This document shows, in pieces, positions 35,690 to 44,688 of a DNA stretch of 64,000 nt (the stretch's first letter is position 1; every line of letters starts with the position of its first letter). Location: the NCBI RefSeq assembly GCF_008520305.1, contig NZ_ML703271.1:1-64000 (forward strand), read 5' to 3'. Both the position numbers and the translations under genes were made by a program. The stretch is from Mesorhizobium sp. SARCC-RB16n (GTDB lineage: Bacteria; Pseudomonadota; Alphaproteobacteria; Rhizobiales; Rhizobiaceae). The notes beneath the pieces are model-generated. The model was not told where the DNA came from. It did no database searches and saw only the letters and a program-made list of their open reading frames with translations.

Positions 35690-36522
35690 TCCTTGACGCC
35701 ACCCTGGGTCAATCCCTCGATGATGTGCCGCTGGAAGAACAGCACCAGAAGGATCAGGGGCACGGTCACCACGGCGGAAGCCGCGGCGATGTCGCCCCAG
35801 GGGACATAATAGAGGTTGGTGAAATTGGCGATGCCGACCGGAATGGTCTGCCGGTCGATGTTGGAGGTGAAGGCGAGCGCGAACAGAAACTCGTTCCACG
35901 CGGTGATGAAGGCAAGCAGGCCTGTCGTCACCAAGCTCGGCAGCGACATTGGCAAGATGATGCGCCAGAGCAGGCCAGGGACGCTGACGCCGTCCATGCG
36001 CGCGGCCTCGTCGATCTCGCGCGGCAATGTCTCGAAATAGCCGAACAACACCCAGGTCACCAGCGGCAGGCCAAGCGCCAGATAGGTGATGATCAGCGCC
36101 GTGTAGGTGTCGAGCAGGCCGAGGTTGGTGGCGACCAGATAGAGCGGTCCGACGAGCGCGATCTGCGGGAACATCGACACCGACAGGATGACCATCAGGA
36201 TGCCGAAGCGGCCTTTGACGTTGAGGCGCGACAGGGCGAAGGCGGCGAGCGAACCAACGAACAGACATAGAAAGGTCGTCGCCAGCGAAACCACCAGCGA
36301 GTTCCAGACATAGCGATGAAGCTGCTTCTCGAAAAAGGCGTTGTAATAGTGCTCCAGCGTGAAGGGATGCGGGATCAGCGACGGCGAGCCCGACGTCAGC
36401 ATCTTGTCGAGCTGGAACGAGGTCGAAAACTGCCAGATGAAGGGACCGCCCGACCAGACGAGGATCAGCAAGGCACCGGCATAGATGGCGACTGTCTGCA
36501 GCGGCGAACGCGTCTCGTTCAT
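35686..36522 (-). CDS. CUT1 ABC transporter permease (MalG type)
   Basis: Inner-membrane permease of 278 residues with about six segments, starting MNETRSPLQTVAIYAGALLI. The coupling loop reads REIDEAARMDGVSVPGLLWRIILP and the C-terminus HIIEGLTQGGVKE is typical of the MalG-like subunit. It overlaps the partner permease by ATGA and the isomerase gene by ATGA. No functional ATPase gene is encoded in this operon, so an ATPase must be supplied from elsewhere or the importer is dead. Confidence 0.93.
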   Translation of the reverse strand: MNETRSPLQTVAIYAGALLILVWSGGPFIWQFSTSFQLDKMLTSGSPSLIPHPFTLEHYYNAFFEKQLHRYVWNSLVVSLATTFLCLFVGSLAAFALSRLNVKGRFGILMVILSVSMFPQIALVGPLYLVATNLGLLDTYTALIITYLALGLPLVTWVLFGYFETLPREIDEAARMDGVSVPGLLWRIILPMSLPSLVTTGLLAFITAWNEFLFALAFTSNIDRQTIPVGIANFTNLYYVPWGDIAAASAVVTVPLILLVLFFQRHIIEGLTQGGVKE

Positions 36523-37451
36523 TGCGCCCTCCTGATCTGGCGGATGAGGTAGACGACAAAGACCAGCGCGATGATGCCTTCGGTGATGAACATCGCCGTC
36601 GACACAGCCGAGCCGTAGCCGAACTGCAGCGTCGAAAACAGCACCTTGTAGGACAGCGTCGACAGCGTTTCGGTCGAGTCGGCCGGACCGCCGCCGGTCA
36701 GCACATAGACGAGGTCGAAGACGCGGAAGGCGTCGAGCGCGCGGAACAGGCCGGCGATCAGCAAGGTCGGCATCAGCAAGGGCAGGCGGATATGCCAGAA
36801 AGTGATCCAGCCCTTGGCGCCATCCATGCGCGCCGCCTCGATCAGCGAATTGGGCACGGTCTGCAGGCCGGTCAAAAGCAACAGCGCCATGAACGGCGTC
36901 GTCTTCCAGACATCGGCGATGATGATGGTGATCATGGCCGTGCTGGTGGAGCCGTACCAGTTGATGTTCTGGTCGATCAGCCCGGCATGAAGGAGGATGT
37001 AGTTGATGATGCCGTTCTGGCCGTCGAACAGCCAGCCGAACATCTTTGAAGTGACGACGGTGGGCATCGCCCACGGCACCAGCATGGCGGCGCGGACGAG
37101 CCCGCGGCCCTTGAAGGCTTCGCACAGGATGAGCGCCATGCCGAGCCCGATCACCGTCTCCAGGACCGTCGAGGCAGTGGTGAACCATAGCGTGTGCCAC
37201 CAGGCGTTCCAGAACTGCGGGTCGCCCCAGAGCTGCACATAATTGGCAAAGCCGGTGAAATCCTGATCCTGTGTGATCAGCGAGGTGTTGGTGAGCGAGA
37301 GATAGAGCCCGTTGACGATCGGATAGAAGGAAACCGACGCCAGCGACACGAAGGCCGGCGTCAGCAGGATGAGGGCCCAGAAGGCGCTGGGGAGCGCCCT
37401 GCCAAGCCGCCGCGGCCGGCCAGCGCCAGGAAGAGTGGCGGCCGCGGTCAT
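36519..37451 (-). CDS. CUT1 ABC transporter permease (MalF type)
   Basis: Inner-membrane permease of 310 residues. After a basic cytoplasmic tail (GRPRRLGRALPS), the first segment is FWALILLTPAFVSLASVSFY, followed by the periplasmic loop YLSLTNTSLITQDQDFTGFANY. The coupling loop reads SLIEAARMDGAKGWITFWHIRLP. It partners the 278-residue permease. It starts 2 bases after the binding-protein stop, without the usual stem-loop gap. Confidence 0.93.
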   Translation of the reverse strand: MTAAATLPGAGRPRRLGRALPSAFWALILLTPAFVSLASVSFYPIVNGLYLSLTNTSLITQDQDFTGFANYVQLWGDPQFWNAWWHTLWFTTASTVLETVIGLGMALILCEAFKGRGLVRAAMLVPWAMPTVVTSKMFGWLFDGQNGIINYILLHAGLIDQNINWYGSTSTAMITIIIADVWKTTPFMALLLLTGLQTVPNSLIEAARMDGAKGWITFWHIRLPLLMPTLLIAGLFRALDAFRVFDLVYVLTGGGPADSTETLSTLSYKVLFSTLQFGYGSAVSTAMFITEGIIALVFVVYLIRQIRRAQ

Positions 37452-37453
37452 GC

Positions 37454-38797
37454 TCAGGCGACGATCTTGGTGATCTGGTCGGCGAGCGCGTCCATCTCCG
37501 CCTGGACGTTGCCAGAAACCAGCGCCTTGGAGATGCCGGACTGCAAGGCGAGCGTCACCTTGGCATATTGCGGCGTCTTGGGCCGCGCCGTGGCGCCGGT
37601 AAACACGTTCTCCAGGCTCGCCATGAAGGGTTGTTCCTTCTTGATCTGCTCGTCCTGGAACAGCGCCGGGCGTGTTGGTGCCAAACCGAAGTTCAGCGCG
37701 ATCCGGTGCTGGGTCTCGGTCGACGACAACCAGGTCAGGAGTTCGATCGCGGCTTCCCGCTGCTTGGAGTTGGCATTGACGCCGAGCTGGTAGCCGCCGA
37801 GGCAGGCCGAGCTCTTGCCGCCCGGGAAGGACGGCAGGGGTGCTACGCCGACCTTGTCGACGACCTGCGAGGCCTTGGCGTCCTGCGCGATCGGATAGAC
37901 ATAGGACCAGTTGCGCATGAACATCGCCTTGCCCGAGGTGAAGGGCTGACGCGACGGCTCTTCATCCCAGGACAGCACATCCTGCGGGCTGATCTTGGTG
38001 GTTGCGATGGTGTCGTGCAGGAACTGGATGGCTTCGACCGCGCCCTTCTGGTTGATCAGCGACGACTTGCCGTCGGGCGCCAAGATGGCGCCATTGTTGG
38101 ACGTGATGATCTCGACCGCGTCGCAGACCAGGACCTCGGCCTGCTTGCCCTGCCAGAGATAGCCGAAATCGATATCGCCGGCCTTTTGCGCGGCGGCGGC
38201 GATGGTCGCCATGTCGGCCCAGGTTTCCGGCACCTTGCCATGCTTTTCCAGCACATCCTTGCGGTAATAGAACATGCCCGAATCCATGAACCAGGGAAGG
38301 GCCGTGAGCTTGCCGCCATAGGTACAGGCGTCGAGGGTGCCGGTGAAGTAGGCACTGCGTTTGTCGGCAGGGAAATACTCGTCGAGCGGAAGAGCCCATC
38401 CGGCGGCGGCAAAGCCGGCGATCCAGATCACGTCCTGGCTGAACACGTCGGGTGTGCCGTTGCGGCGGGCGAGCTGCTGTACAAGCCCCTGGTAGACCTC
38501 GGTCGAGGAACTCGGTGGCGGCAGTTCGATGTTCTTGACCAGGACGCGGTCCTGCGATTCATTGAATGCCTTGATCAGGTCTCCGAACGTCTCCTTGCCG
38601 AAGAAGGCGGCGCTGGCGAAGCTGATTTCGGCACGCGACTGGGCGCGGGCGCGGCCCATGCCGAGGGACGTCCCCGCCCCGAGCGCCGCCGCGCCGAGTA
38701 GGCCGGCGGAACCGATGAGAAATTGCCGGCGATCAGCGATCGTCACATGACCCACAGGCTTGGCGTCGGCGGTCGGCCGTTTTTTCATGTCTGTCAT
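37454..38797 (-). CDS. Tat-exported sugar-binding protein of ABC importer
   Basis: Periplasmic solute-binding protein (family 1) of 447 residues. It has a clear twin-arginine signal, ADRRQFLIGSAGLLGAAALG (about 22-41), with probable cleavage after ARAQS. The body carries the family blocks QGLVQQLARRNGTPDVFSQD, DSGMFYYRKDVLEK and GKAMFMRNWSYVYPIA. It heads the minus-strand sugar operon, so it defines the promoter side. The ATG has AGGAGGAGAA just upstream. The ligand is probably a sugar or cyclitol handled by the downstream isomerases and dehydrogenase. Confidence 0.92.
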   Translation of the reverse strand: MTDMKKRPTADAKPVGHVTIADRRQFLIGSAGLLGAAALGAGTSLGMGRARAQSRAEISFASAAFFGKETFGDLIKAFNESQDRVLVKNIELPPPSSSTEVYQGLVQQLARRNGTPDVFSQDVIWIAGFAAAGWALPLDEYFPADKRSAYFTGTLDACTYGGKLTALPWFMDSGMFYYRKDVLEKHGKVPETWADMATIAAAAQKAGDIDFGYLWQGKQAEVLVCDAVEIITSNNGAILAPDGKSSLINQKGAVEAIQFLHDTIATTKISPQDVLSWDEEPSRQPFTSGKAMFMRNWSYVYPIAQDAKASQVVDKVGVAPLPSFPGGKSSACLGGYQLGVNANSKQREAAIELLTWLSSTETQHRIALNFGLAPTRPALFQDEQIKKEQPFMASLENVFTGATARPKTPQYAKVTLALQSGISKALVSGNVQAEMDALADQITKIVA

Positions 38798-38964
38798 TTT
38801 CTCCTCCTAGGGCTGGCAGCCTCCCGATGTCGCGCCAGCATTTCCGCATGTTCTATAAAAATTTTACGCGCGTCAATATTTAAAATGTTGTATAGCGATT
38901 TCGAAAACCGTCGGCATCGTCGCGACGGGCAGACCCGTGACCGTATTGGGAGGTACAACAGGAA
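38798..38964. promoter_or_regulatory. Divergent AT-rich promoter region
   Basis: The 167-base gap between the divergent binding-protein and Gfo/Idh genes holds an AT-rich stretch (about 38850-38890) centred on the palindrome ACGCGCGT (38866-38873), flanked by CTATA / TATAG-type ends. A LacI-type regulator is encoded nearby and could act here. The boundaries and the binding protein are uncertain. Confidence 0.4.
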
Positions 38965-40113
38965 ATGCAGGCAAGCTCACAGGCCAAACTCGGCATCGGC
39001 GTCATCGGATGCGGCAACATATCGATGACCTATCTGCGCAACGCCGCGCTGTTTGGCGGGGTCGAGCTTCGTGCCTGCGCCGACATCTCGGCGGAAATGG
39101 CGGCGCTGCGAGCCAAGGAATATGGCATCCGTGCCCTTGGCGTCGATGCGCTGCTGGCCGATCCCGAGATCGACCTCGTCCTCAACCTGACCATTCCGGC
39201 GGCGCATTTCGACATTTCGATTTCAGCCTTGTCGGCGGGAAAGCATGTCTTCACCGAAAAGCCCCTGGCGACGTCGGCCACCCACGGGCGCCGGCTGGTG
39301 GCGGAGGCGGCCAAGCGCGGCGTGCTGCTCGGCTCGGCTCCCGACACCTTCCTTGGTGCGGCCGGTCGCCGGGCGCGCCGTCTGATGGATGAGGGCGCGA
39401 TCGGCCGCCCGGTCAGCGGCACCGCCTTCATGATGGGACGCGGCATGGAACACTGGCATCCCAACCCGCAATTCTACTACCAGCCTGGCGGCGGCCCGGT
39501 GTTCGACATGGGGCCCTATTACCTGACCATGCTGGTCAACCTGCTCGGTCCGGTCGCGCGCGTCATGGCGATGGCGACGAAGGGCCAGGAGGAACGGTTG
39601 ATATCGGCCGAAGGGCCGTTCAAGAACACCAAATTCAAGGTCGGCACCCCGACCAATGTGCTGTCGCTGCTCGAATTCCGCTCCGGCGCCACCGTCACCT
39701 TCGGCGCCTCATGGGATGTCTTCAGACATTCCAACCATCCGATCGAACTGCACGGCACGGAAGGCTCGCTGCGCCTGCCCGACCCGGACACGTTCGGCGG
39801 CACCGTCTCGCTGTCTGAACGCGGCGCGGACTGGAAGGATTTCGCCAGCGAAGGCGAACTCTACGGCGCCCGCAACTGGCCTTACGCAGCGCCCGACCGC
39901 GCCAATTACCGCATGCTCGGGGTCGCCGATCTCGCACGCTCGCTGAAGACAGGCGCGGCGCCGCGCGCGTCCGGCAATCTGGCGCTGCATGTGCTGGAGA
40001 TCATGGAAGCGATCCTGCGGTCGGGCGAGACGAAAAGCTCGGTCGCCATTGCCGGTGACGTCGTCCAGCCGGCCCTGCTCGGCGAAGACGAGGCGCGCGG
40101 CCTGCTCGCCTGA
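38965..40113 (+). CDS. Gfo/Idh/MocA-family oxidoreductase
   Basis: NAD(P)-dependent dehydrogenase-like enzyme of 382 residues. The Rossmann domain starts LGIGVIGCGNISMTYLRNA; the lysine block is FTEKPLATSATHGRRLV. The C-terminal domain has HWHPNPQFYYQPGGGPVFDM, a block found in a distinct subgroup of sugar dehydrogenases, and LLEFRSGATVTFGASWDVF. It belongs to a different subgroup from the oxidoreductase in the minus-strand operon. It is divergent from that operon and 13 bases ahead of an esterase, with which it probably forms a transcript. Confidence 0.88.
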   Translation: MQASSQAKLGIGVIGCGNISMTYLRNAALFGGVELRACADISAEMAALRAKEYGIRALGVDALLADPEIDLVLNLTIPAAHFDISISALSAGKHVFTEKPLATSATHGRRLVAEAAKRGVLLGSAPDTFLGAAGRRARRLMDEGAIGRPVSGTAFMMGRGMEHWHPNPQFYYQPGGGPVFDMGPYYLTMLVNLLGPVARVMAMATKGQEERLISAEGPFKNTKFKVGTPTNVLSLLEFRSGATVTFGASWDVFRHSNHPIELHGTEGSLRLPDPDTFGGTVSLSERGADWKDFASEGELYGARNWPYAAPDRANYRMLGVADLARSLKTGAAPRASGNLALHVLEIMEAILRSGETKSSVAIAGDVVQPALLGEDEARGLLA

Positions 40114-40126
40114 CCCCGCGGCGGAG

Positions 40127-41077
40127 ATGACGATGACACTCGATCCGGATGCACAGCGTGCCCTCGAAATCGGCCGTGCCGCCGGCGGCGAACCGTTCGA
40201 GAATGGCAGCGTGGCGGCCGCGCGGACCGCTTATATCGCTTCGTTCCCGACCCAGCAGGGCGACCGCGAGCCGGTCGCGGCAACCGAGCAACGGCAGGTC
40301 GACGGGCCGAACGGCCCGGTCACGGTCCGCATCCATCGCGGTATCGGCGCGCCGCGGACCGGGGCACGCGCCGTGCTCTATCTACATGGTGGCGGCTGGG
40401 TGATCGGCAATCTCGATTCGCATGACGATATCTGCCGCTGGCTAGCCAATCTCGGCAACGCCGTCGTCGTGTGTCCCGACTACCGGCTGGCGCCCGAGCA
40501 CAAGTTTCCCGCCGGGCTCGAGGATTGCGCGGCAGCGCTGCGCTTCATGGCCGCTGGAGAACTCGGCATCGGCCCGACCCGCATTGCCGTCGCCGGCGAC
40601 AGTGCCGGCGGCAACCTTGCCGCCGTGCTGGCGTTGCTTGCCCGCGACGGGCTGGCGCCGCCGCTTGCCGCCCAGATCCTGATCTATCCCAACACCGATG
40701 CCCGCCAGACGACGGACAGCTACCGGCGTTTCGGCGACGGCTTCGGGCTCACCGCCGCCACCATGGCCTGGTTCCGCGACCACTATGTGCAAAGGCTCGA
40801 TGACATCGCGGACTGGCGCGTCTCACCGCTGCTGGCCTCCAGCCTTGCCGGCGCACCGCCGGCCTTCGTCGTGATCGCCGGCCACGACATCCTTGCCGAC
40901 GAAGGCACGGCCTATGCCGAGCGCCTGCGGGCCGAAGGCGTGCCGCTGGTGTTGCGGCACTGGCCGGGTCAGATCCACGGCTTCGTTTCCATGGGCCGCC
41001 ATATACTGGCGGCGCGGCAAGCGGTGAGCGAAGCGGCGGCGTGGCTCCGCCTCGAGACGCGTGCTCAGGCCGACTGA
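40127..41077 (+). CDS. Alpha/beta hydrolase of the hormone-sensitive-lipase family
   Basis: Cytoplasmic carboxylesterase-like protein of 316 residues. HSL motif HGGGW (oxyanion hole) is at about 88-92, the nucleophile elbow GDSAGGN at about 157-163, and the Asp and His of the triad lie in AGHDILADEG and GQIHGFVSMG. It could hydrolyse acylated sugars or other small esters. It is 13 bases downstream of the Gfo/Idh gene. Its 3' end overlaps the 3' end of the LacI-type regulator by 13 bases on the opposite strand. ATG at 40127 has GGCGGAG upstream; ATG at 40133 is the alternative. Confidence 0.87.
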   Translation: MTMTLDPDAQRALEIGRAAGGEPFENGSVAAARTAYIASFPTQQGDREPVAATEQRQVDGPNGPVTVRIHRGIGAPRTGARAVLYLHGGGWVIGNLDSHDDICRWLANLGNAVVVCPDYRLAPEHKFPAGLEDCAAALRFMAAGELGIGPTRIAVAGDSAGGNLAAVLALLARDGLAPPLAAQILIYPNTDARQTTDSYRRFGDGFGLTAATMAWFRDHYVQRLDDIADWRVSPLLASSLAGAPPAFVVIAGHDILADEGTAYAERLRAEGVPLVLRHWPGQIHGFVSMGRHILAARQAVSEAAAWLRLETRAQAD

Positions 41078-42099
41078 CGCATCACCAGGGTCGCGCCAAG
41101 CTTGACGTGGCGCGCCAGATCCTGGCCGGGCGGGTCAGCCTCGTCCAGCAAGGCCAGCAGGATCTCGACGCTGCGGCCGGCCATTGCGGCGAAATCCTGC
41201 GCCATGGTGGTCAGCGCGGGACAGGTGTAGCGGCTCAGCGGATGATCGTCATGAGCGGCGACGCGAAAATCGCAATCGGCGCGGCGACCGATCTTCAGCC
41301 CGCGCGAAAAGGCGGCCGACATGACGCCGAAGGCGAGACGGTCATTGGCGCAAAGCAGCGTGCGGGCCGGCAGGCCGCCTTTGTCCAGCGTCCTGTCCAT
41401 CCATTCGTGGCCGATGCGCTCGAAATCCCAGTTGTAGTCGCCCGCCGACTTGAGAACGATCGGCTCCAGGCCGACGGCCTGCATCGTGTCGATATAGCTC
41501 TGCAGGCGTTCGCCCGAATTGTGGTTGACGTGCGGAATGTCGACATAGACCGGCGGTTCGCCCGACCGGCAGAGATAATCGACGATCGTCGAGGTGCTCT
41601 GGTGATTATCATTGCCGACGAACGGCGTGTCGCCTTCGATGTAGGTGTCGAAATAGACGATCGGAATGTCCTCGCTCATCCGCTCGAAGACGCCGGGTTC
41701 GGAAACCAATCCCAAGGGCGCAACGATGGCGCCGGCGACCTTCAGCGACATCAGCGTCCTGACCGATTCCGCCTCGAGCTTCGGCGAACCGTGCGAGGAA
41801 ATGACGATCGGCCAAAACCCTTCGTCGCGGCAGCGGAACTCGATGCGGCTGACCATCTCGGCATAGAAGGGATCGGTGATCGCCGGCACGACGATGCCGA
41901 CATTGCGGGTGCGCTTGCGGTTGAGATTGCGGGCGAAAACGTTCGGCTGATAGTCCGAGGAACGAAGCGCCGCCTCGATGCGCGCCCGTGTCGCCGGCTT
42001 CACGCTGGCCGGGTCGTCGAAAAACTTCGACAGGGTTGGCCGCGACACGCCGGAGGCCCTGGCGAAATCATCCATCGTGCGGTGGGTCTTCTCCGCCAT
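41065..42099 (-). CDS. LacI-family transcriptional regulator
   Basis: Repressor of 344 residues. The LacI HTH is at about 7-28 (RTMDDFARASGVSRPTLSKFF), the hinge at about 45-58 (YQPNVFARNLNRKRT), and a periplasmic-binding-protein-like sugar domain follows (NVGIVVPAITDPFYAEMV onward). It is divergent from the PfkB/GatZ-like pair and tail-to-tail with the esterase. It is the obvious regulator of one or both flanking transcription units. Inverted repeats containing GTCAA/TTGAC in the 254-base gap upstream are candidate operators. Confidence 0.9.
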   Translation of the reverse strand: MAEKTHRTMDDFARASGVSRPTLSKFFDDPASVKPATRARIEAALRSSDYQPNVFARNLNRKRTRNVGIVVPAITDPFYAEMVSRIEFRCRDEGFWPIVISSHGSPKLEAESVRTLMSLKVAGAIVAPLGLVSEPGVFERMSEDIPIVYFDTYIEGDTPFVGNDNHQSTSTIVDYLCRSGEPPVYVDIPHVNHNSGERLQSYIDTMQAVGLEPIVLKSAGDYNWDFERIGHEWMDRTLDKGGLPARTLLCANDRLAFGVMSAAFSRGLKIGRRADCDFRVAAHDDHPLSRYTCPALTTMAQDFAAMAGRSVEILLALLDEADPPGQDLARHVKLGATLVMRQSA

Positions 42100-42185
42100 C
42101 GATATTCCAGGTCCCTTATCCTCAGTGCCGCCTTCGCGCTCCGGCCAGAATCAGTCCTGCGGCCGTCGCGGTGAGGCAGCATTGC

Positions 42186-42265
42186 TTGACCGAACTTATT
42201 CAGTCAAATTTCCACGTTTCCAGTACAACGCAAAAGCATTGCGCACGTCAAATTATTTATTGACG
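42186..42265. promoter_or_regulatory. GTCAA/TTGAC inverted repeats (candidate LacI-type operators)
   Basis: CGTCAAATTATTTATTGACG (42246-42265) has 6-bp inverted arms CGTCAA/TTGACG. A second pair, TTGAC (42186-42190) and GTCAA (42203-42207), lies 40 bases away. The only AT-rich stretch between the divergent regulator and kinase genes is here. A CGTCAA also occurs in the 38.8-39.0 kb promoter region. Confidence 0.45.
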
Positions 42266-42353
42266 CTCTGAAAATGACAATCTAGGTTTTGCGTCACACG
42301 GACAGGAAAGGTGCCCGGCAACCGGCGCCGACCGTCCGGCGGATGGTGAGGAC

Positions 42354-43307
42354 ATGAAGAAACTGGTTTGCGCCGGCGAGATCCTGGTCGAGATCATGGC
42401 CGAGCGGATCGGCCAGAGTTTTCGCGCTCCCGGCCCGCTGGTCGGCCCGTTTCCATCAGGCGCTCCCGCCATCTTCATCGACCAGGCGGCGCGGCTCGGC
42501 CAGCCGGCGGGGCTGATCGCGGCGGTAGGCGACGACGATTTCGGCCATTTGAACATCGAACGGCTGCGGGTTGACGGCGCCGACATCTCGGCCATCAAGG
42601 TCCATCGGGGCGCTGCGACCGGAACCGCCTTCGTCACCTATGAGACCGATGGCAGCCGGCACTTCGTCTACAATATCAAGCAGAGTGCCGCCGGGCTGAT
42701 CGAGATCGGCACGGAAGCGCGGGCGCTGCTGGCTGGCGCCGACCATTTTCACATTATGGGCACATCGCTGTTCTCGCCCGAGGTGATCGAGGTTGCCCGC
42801 AACGGGATCGAAGCCGTCAAGACGCGCGGCGGCACGGTCTCCTTCGACCCCAACATCCGCAAGGAGATGCTCGACCTGCCAGGCATGCGCGACGCCTTGC
42901 ACTTTGTACTCTCGAAGACCGATGTGTTCCTGCCGAGCGGGCCGGAACTCTTCACCTTCGCCGAGGCAACCGACGAGGAGAGCGCGGCGCGCGAAATGCT
43001 GGACCGCGGCATCTCGGCCGTGGTCGTGAAGAAAGGTGCGCAGGGCGCCGTTCACTACGACCGCTCAGGGCGCACCGCTTCACCCGGCTTCGTCGTCGAG
43101 GAAATCGACCCCACCGGCGCCGGAGACTGTTTTGCGGCAGCCTTCGTCTCCTTCTGGCTGCGTGGAGAAGTACCCAAGAGAGCGCTCGAGATCGCCAATG
43201 GCTGCGGCGCGCTGGCGGTGACGAAGAAGGGGCCCATGGAAGGCATCGCCTCGCTCGACGCTGTCGAGGCGTTCATCGCCACCGTCAGGACCGGAGCACC
43301 GGCATGA
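42354..43307 (+). CDS. PfkB-family sugar kinase (probable tagatose kinase)
   Basis: Ribokinase-family kinase of 317 residues, starting MKKLVCAGEILVEIMA. The sugar-binding region is SGAPAIFIDQAARLG, GTVSFDPNIRKEML is central, and the ATP/anion-hole signature DPTGAGDCFAAAF lies near 249-261. It overlaps the next gene, a GatZ-like protein, by ATGA. In Agrobacterium a kinase beside such a protein phosphorylates D-tagatose before 4-epimerisation to fructose-6-phosphate. The same reaction is a reasonable guess here, not proven. Confidence 0.85.
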   Translation: MKKLVCAGEILVEIMAERIGQSFRAPGPLVGPFPSGAPAIFIDQAARLGQPAGLIAAVGDDDFGHLNIERLRVDGADISAIKVHRGAATGTAFVTYETDGSRHFVYNIKQSAAGLIEIGTEARALLAGADHFHIMGTSLFSPEVIEVARNGIEAVKTRGGTVSFDPNIRKEMLDLPGMRDALHFVLSKTDVFLPSGPELFTFAEATDEESAAREMLDRGISAVVVKKGAQGAVHYDRSGRTASPGFVVEEIDPTGAGDCFAAAFVSFWLRGEVPKRALEIANGCGALAVTKKGPMEGIASLDAVEAFIATVRTGAPA

Positions 43308-44587
43308 GCCAGGCGACCGACAGGCTTGCCGCCATTGCAAAGCGCCGCGCGGCTGGCGAACGGGCCGGCATCGCCTCGATCTGCTCGGCCCATCCGCTGG
43401 TCATCGAAGCGGCGTTGCGCCACGGCAAAGCGCGCGGCGCCGATGTGCTGATCGAGGCCACCTGCAACCAGGTCAACCACGAAAGCGGCTATACCGGCAT
43501 GACGCCAGGTGATTTCCGCCGCTTCGTCGAGACGATCGCCGGCAAGGTCGGCTTTCCCCTGGACAGGTTGGTGCTCGGCGGCGATCATCTCGGCCCTAAT
43601 CCCTGGAAGCACCTGCCGGCGCCCGAGGCGATGGAAAAGGCCGCGCGCATGGTCGATGCCTATGCCGAGGCCGGCTTCACCAAGATCCATCTGGACGCCA
43701 GCATGGGCTGCGCCGGCGAAGGCGCGGCACCGCCCGACGCCACGATCGCGGCGCGCGCCGCCGAACTGGCCGAGGTGGCGGAGGCCGCGGTTGAACGAAC
43801 TGGCGGCACCAGGCCCGTCTATGTCATCGGCACGGAAGTGCCGGTGCCGGGCGGCGCCTTGGAAGCGATGGACCATCTGGCGGTGACGACACCGGAGGCC
43901 GCGGGCGAGACGGTGCGCATTCACCGCGATGCCTTCAGCCGGCGCGGCCTCGACCAGGCCTTCTCGCGGGCGATCGGCGTCGTGGTGCAACCGGGCGTCG
44001 AATTCGGCAATGCCGAGGTGATCGCCTACCGGCCGGAATGCGCTCGGGCGCTCGCCGGCACACTGCGAGACCTGCCGCAATTCGTATTCGAGGCTCACTC
44101 GACCGACTACCAGCCGGTCGAAGCTCTGACGGCACTTGTCGACGATGGCTTCGCCATCCTGAAAGTCGGACCCTGGCTGACCTTCGCGCTGCGCGAAGCG
44201 CTCTATGGCCTGAGTCACATCGCCGACATTCTGGTTCCTGACCCGGCGCGCGAAAACCTGCCGGCGGCGATGGAGCGCGTGATGCTGGCGGCGCCCGGCA
44301 ATTGGAAGAACTACTATCATGGCAGCGAGGCCGAGCAGCGGATCGAGCGGCATTTCTCCTACAGCGACCGCATCCGCTACTACTGGCCCGCGCAGCCGGC
44401 GCAGCAGGCCGTGAACGCGCTGATGCAGGCGCTGGGCGAGCGCGACATCCCCTCGCCCCTGATCAGCCAGTATCTCGGCCGTCTCGACAGGGCGGTGGCG
44501 AGCGGATCCGTCGCGCCAAAAGCCAGGGAACTCCTGATCGCCGGTATGACGGATGTTCTCGACATCTACGCTGAGGCAACCGGCTGA
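43304..44587 (+). CDS. GatZ/KbaZ-like protein (probable tagatose-6-phosphate epimerase)
   Basis: TIM-barrel protein of 427 residues, GatZ/KbaZ family. Blocks: SICSAHPLVIEAAL, IEATCNQVNHESGYTGMTP, VLGGDHLGPNPWK, FTKIHLDASMGCAG, TEVPVPGGA and EAHSTDYQP. In E. coli GatZ is an accessory subunit of a class II aldolase (GatY). No GatY partner is present here, so the stand-alone role seen in Agrobacterium, D-tagatose-6-phosphate 4-epimerase, fits better. It is translationally coupled to the PfkB kinase. A terminator-like stem follows. Confidence 0.85.
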   Translation: MSQATDRLAAIAKRRAAGERAGIASICSAHPLVIEAALRHGKARGADVLIEATCNQVNHESGYTGMTPGDFRRFVETIAGKVGFPLDRLVLGGDHLGPNPWKHLPAPEAMEKAARMVDAYAEAGFTKIHLDASMGCAGEGAAPPDATIAARAAELAEVAEAAVERTGGTRPVYVIGTEVPVPGGALEAMDHLAVTTPEAAGETVRIHRDAFSRRGLDQAFSRAIGVVVQPGVEFGNAEVIAYRPECARALAGTLRDLPQFVFEAHSTDYQPVEALTALVDDGFAILKVGPWLTFALREALYGLSHIADILVPDPARENLPAAMERVMLAAPGNWKNYYHGSEAEQRIERHFSYSDRIRYYWPAQPAQQAVNALMQALGERDIPSPLISQYLGRLDRAVASGSVAPKARELLIAGMTDVLDIYAEATG

Positions 44588-44649
44588 TCCGCCGACTACG
44601 ATCGGCCAGTGCCGTCGGCAGCAACCTTCATCTGCGGCAAATTCATGAG

Positions 44650-44678
44650 CGGGAGGCGTCGCACCGCAGCGCCTCCCG
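44650..44678. terminator. Stem-loop between convergent genes
   Basis: CGGGAGGCG (44650-44658) pairs with CGCCTCCCG (44670-44678), nine perfect base pairs around an 11-base loop. It lies in the 101-base gap between the GatZ-like gene and the convergent SIS gene, so it can serve both strands. There is no long T-run. Confidence 0.6.
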
Positions 44679-44688
44679 ACCCCTGATA

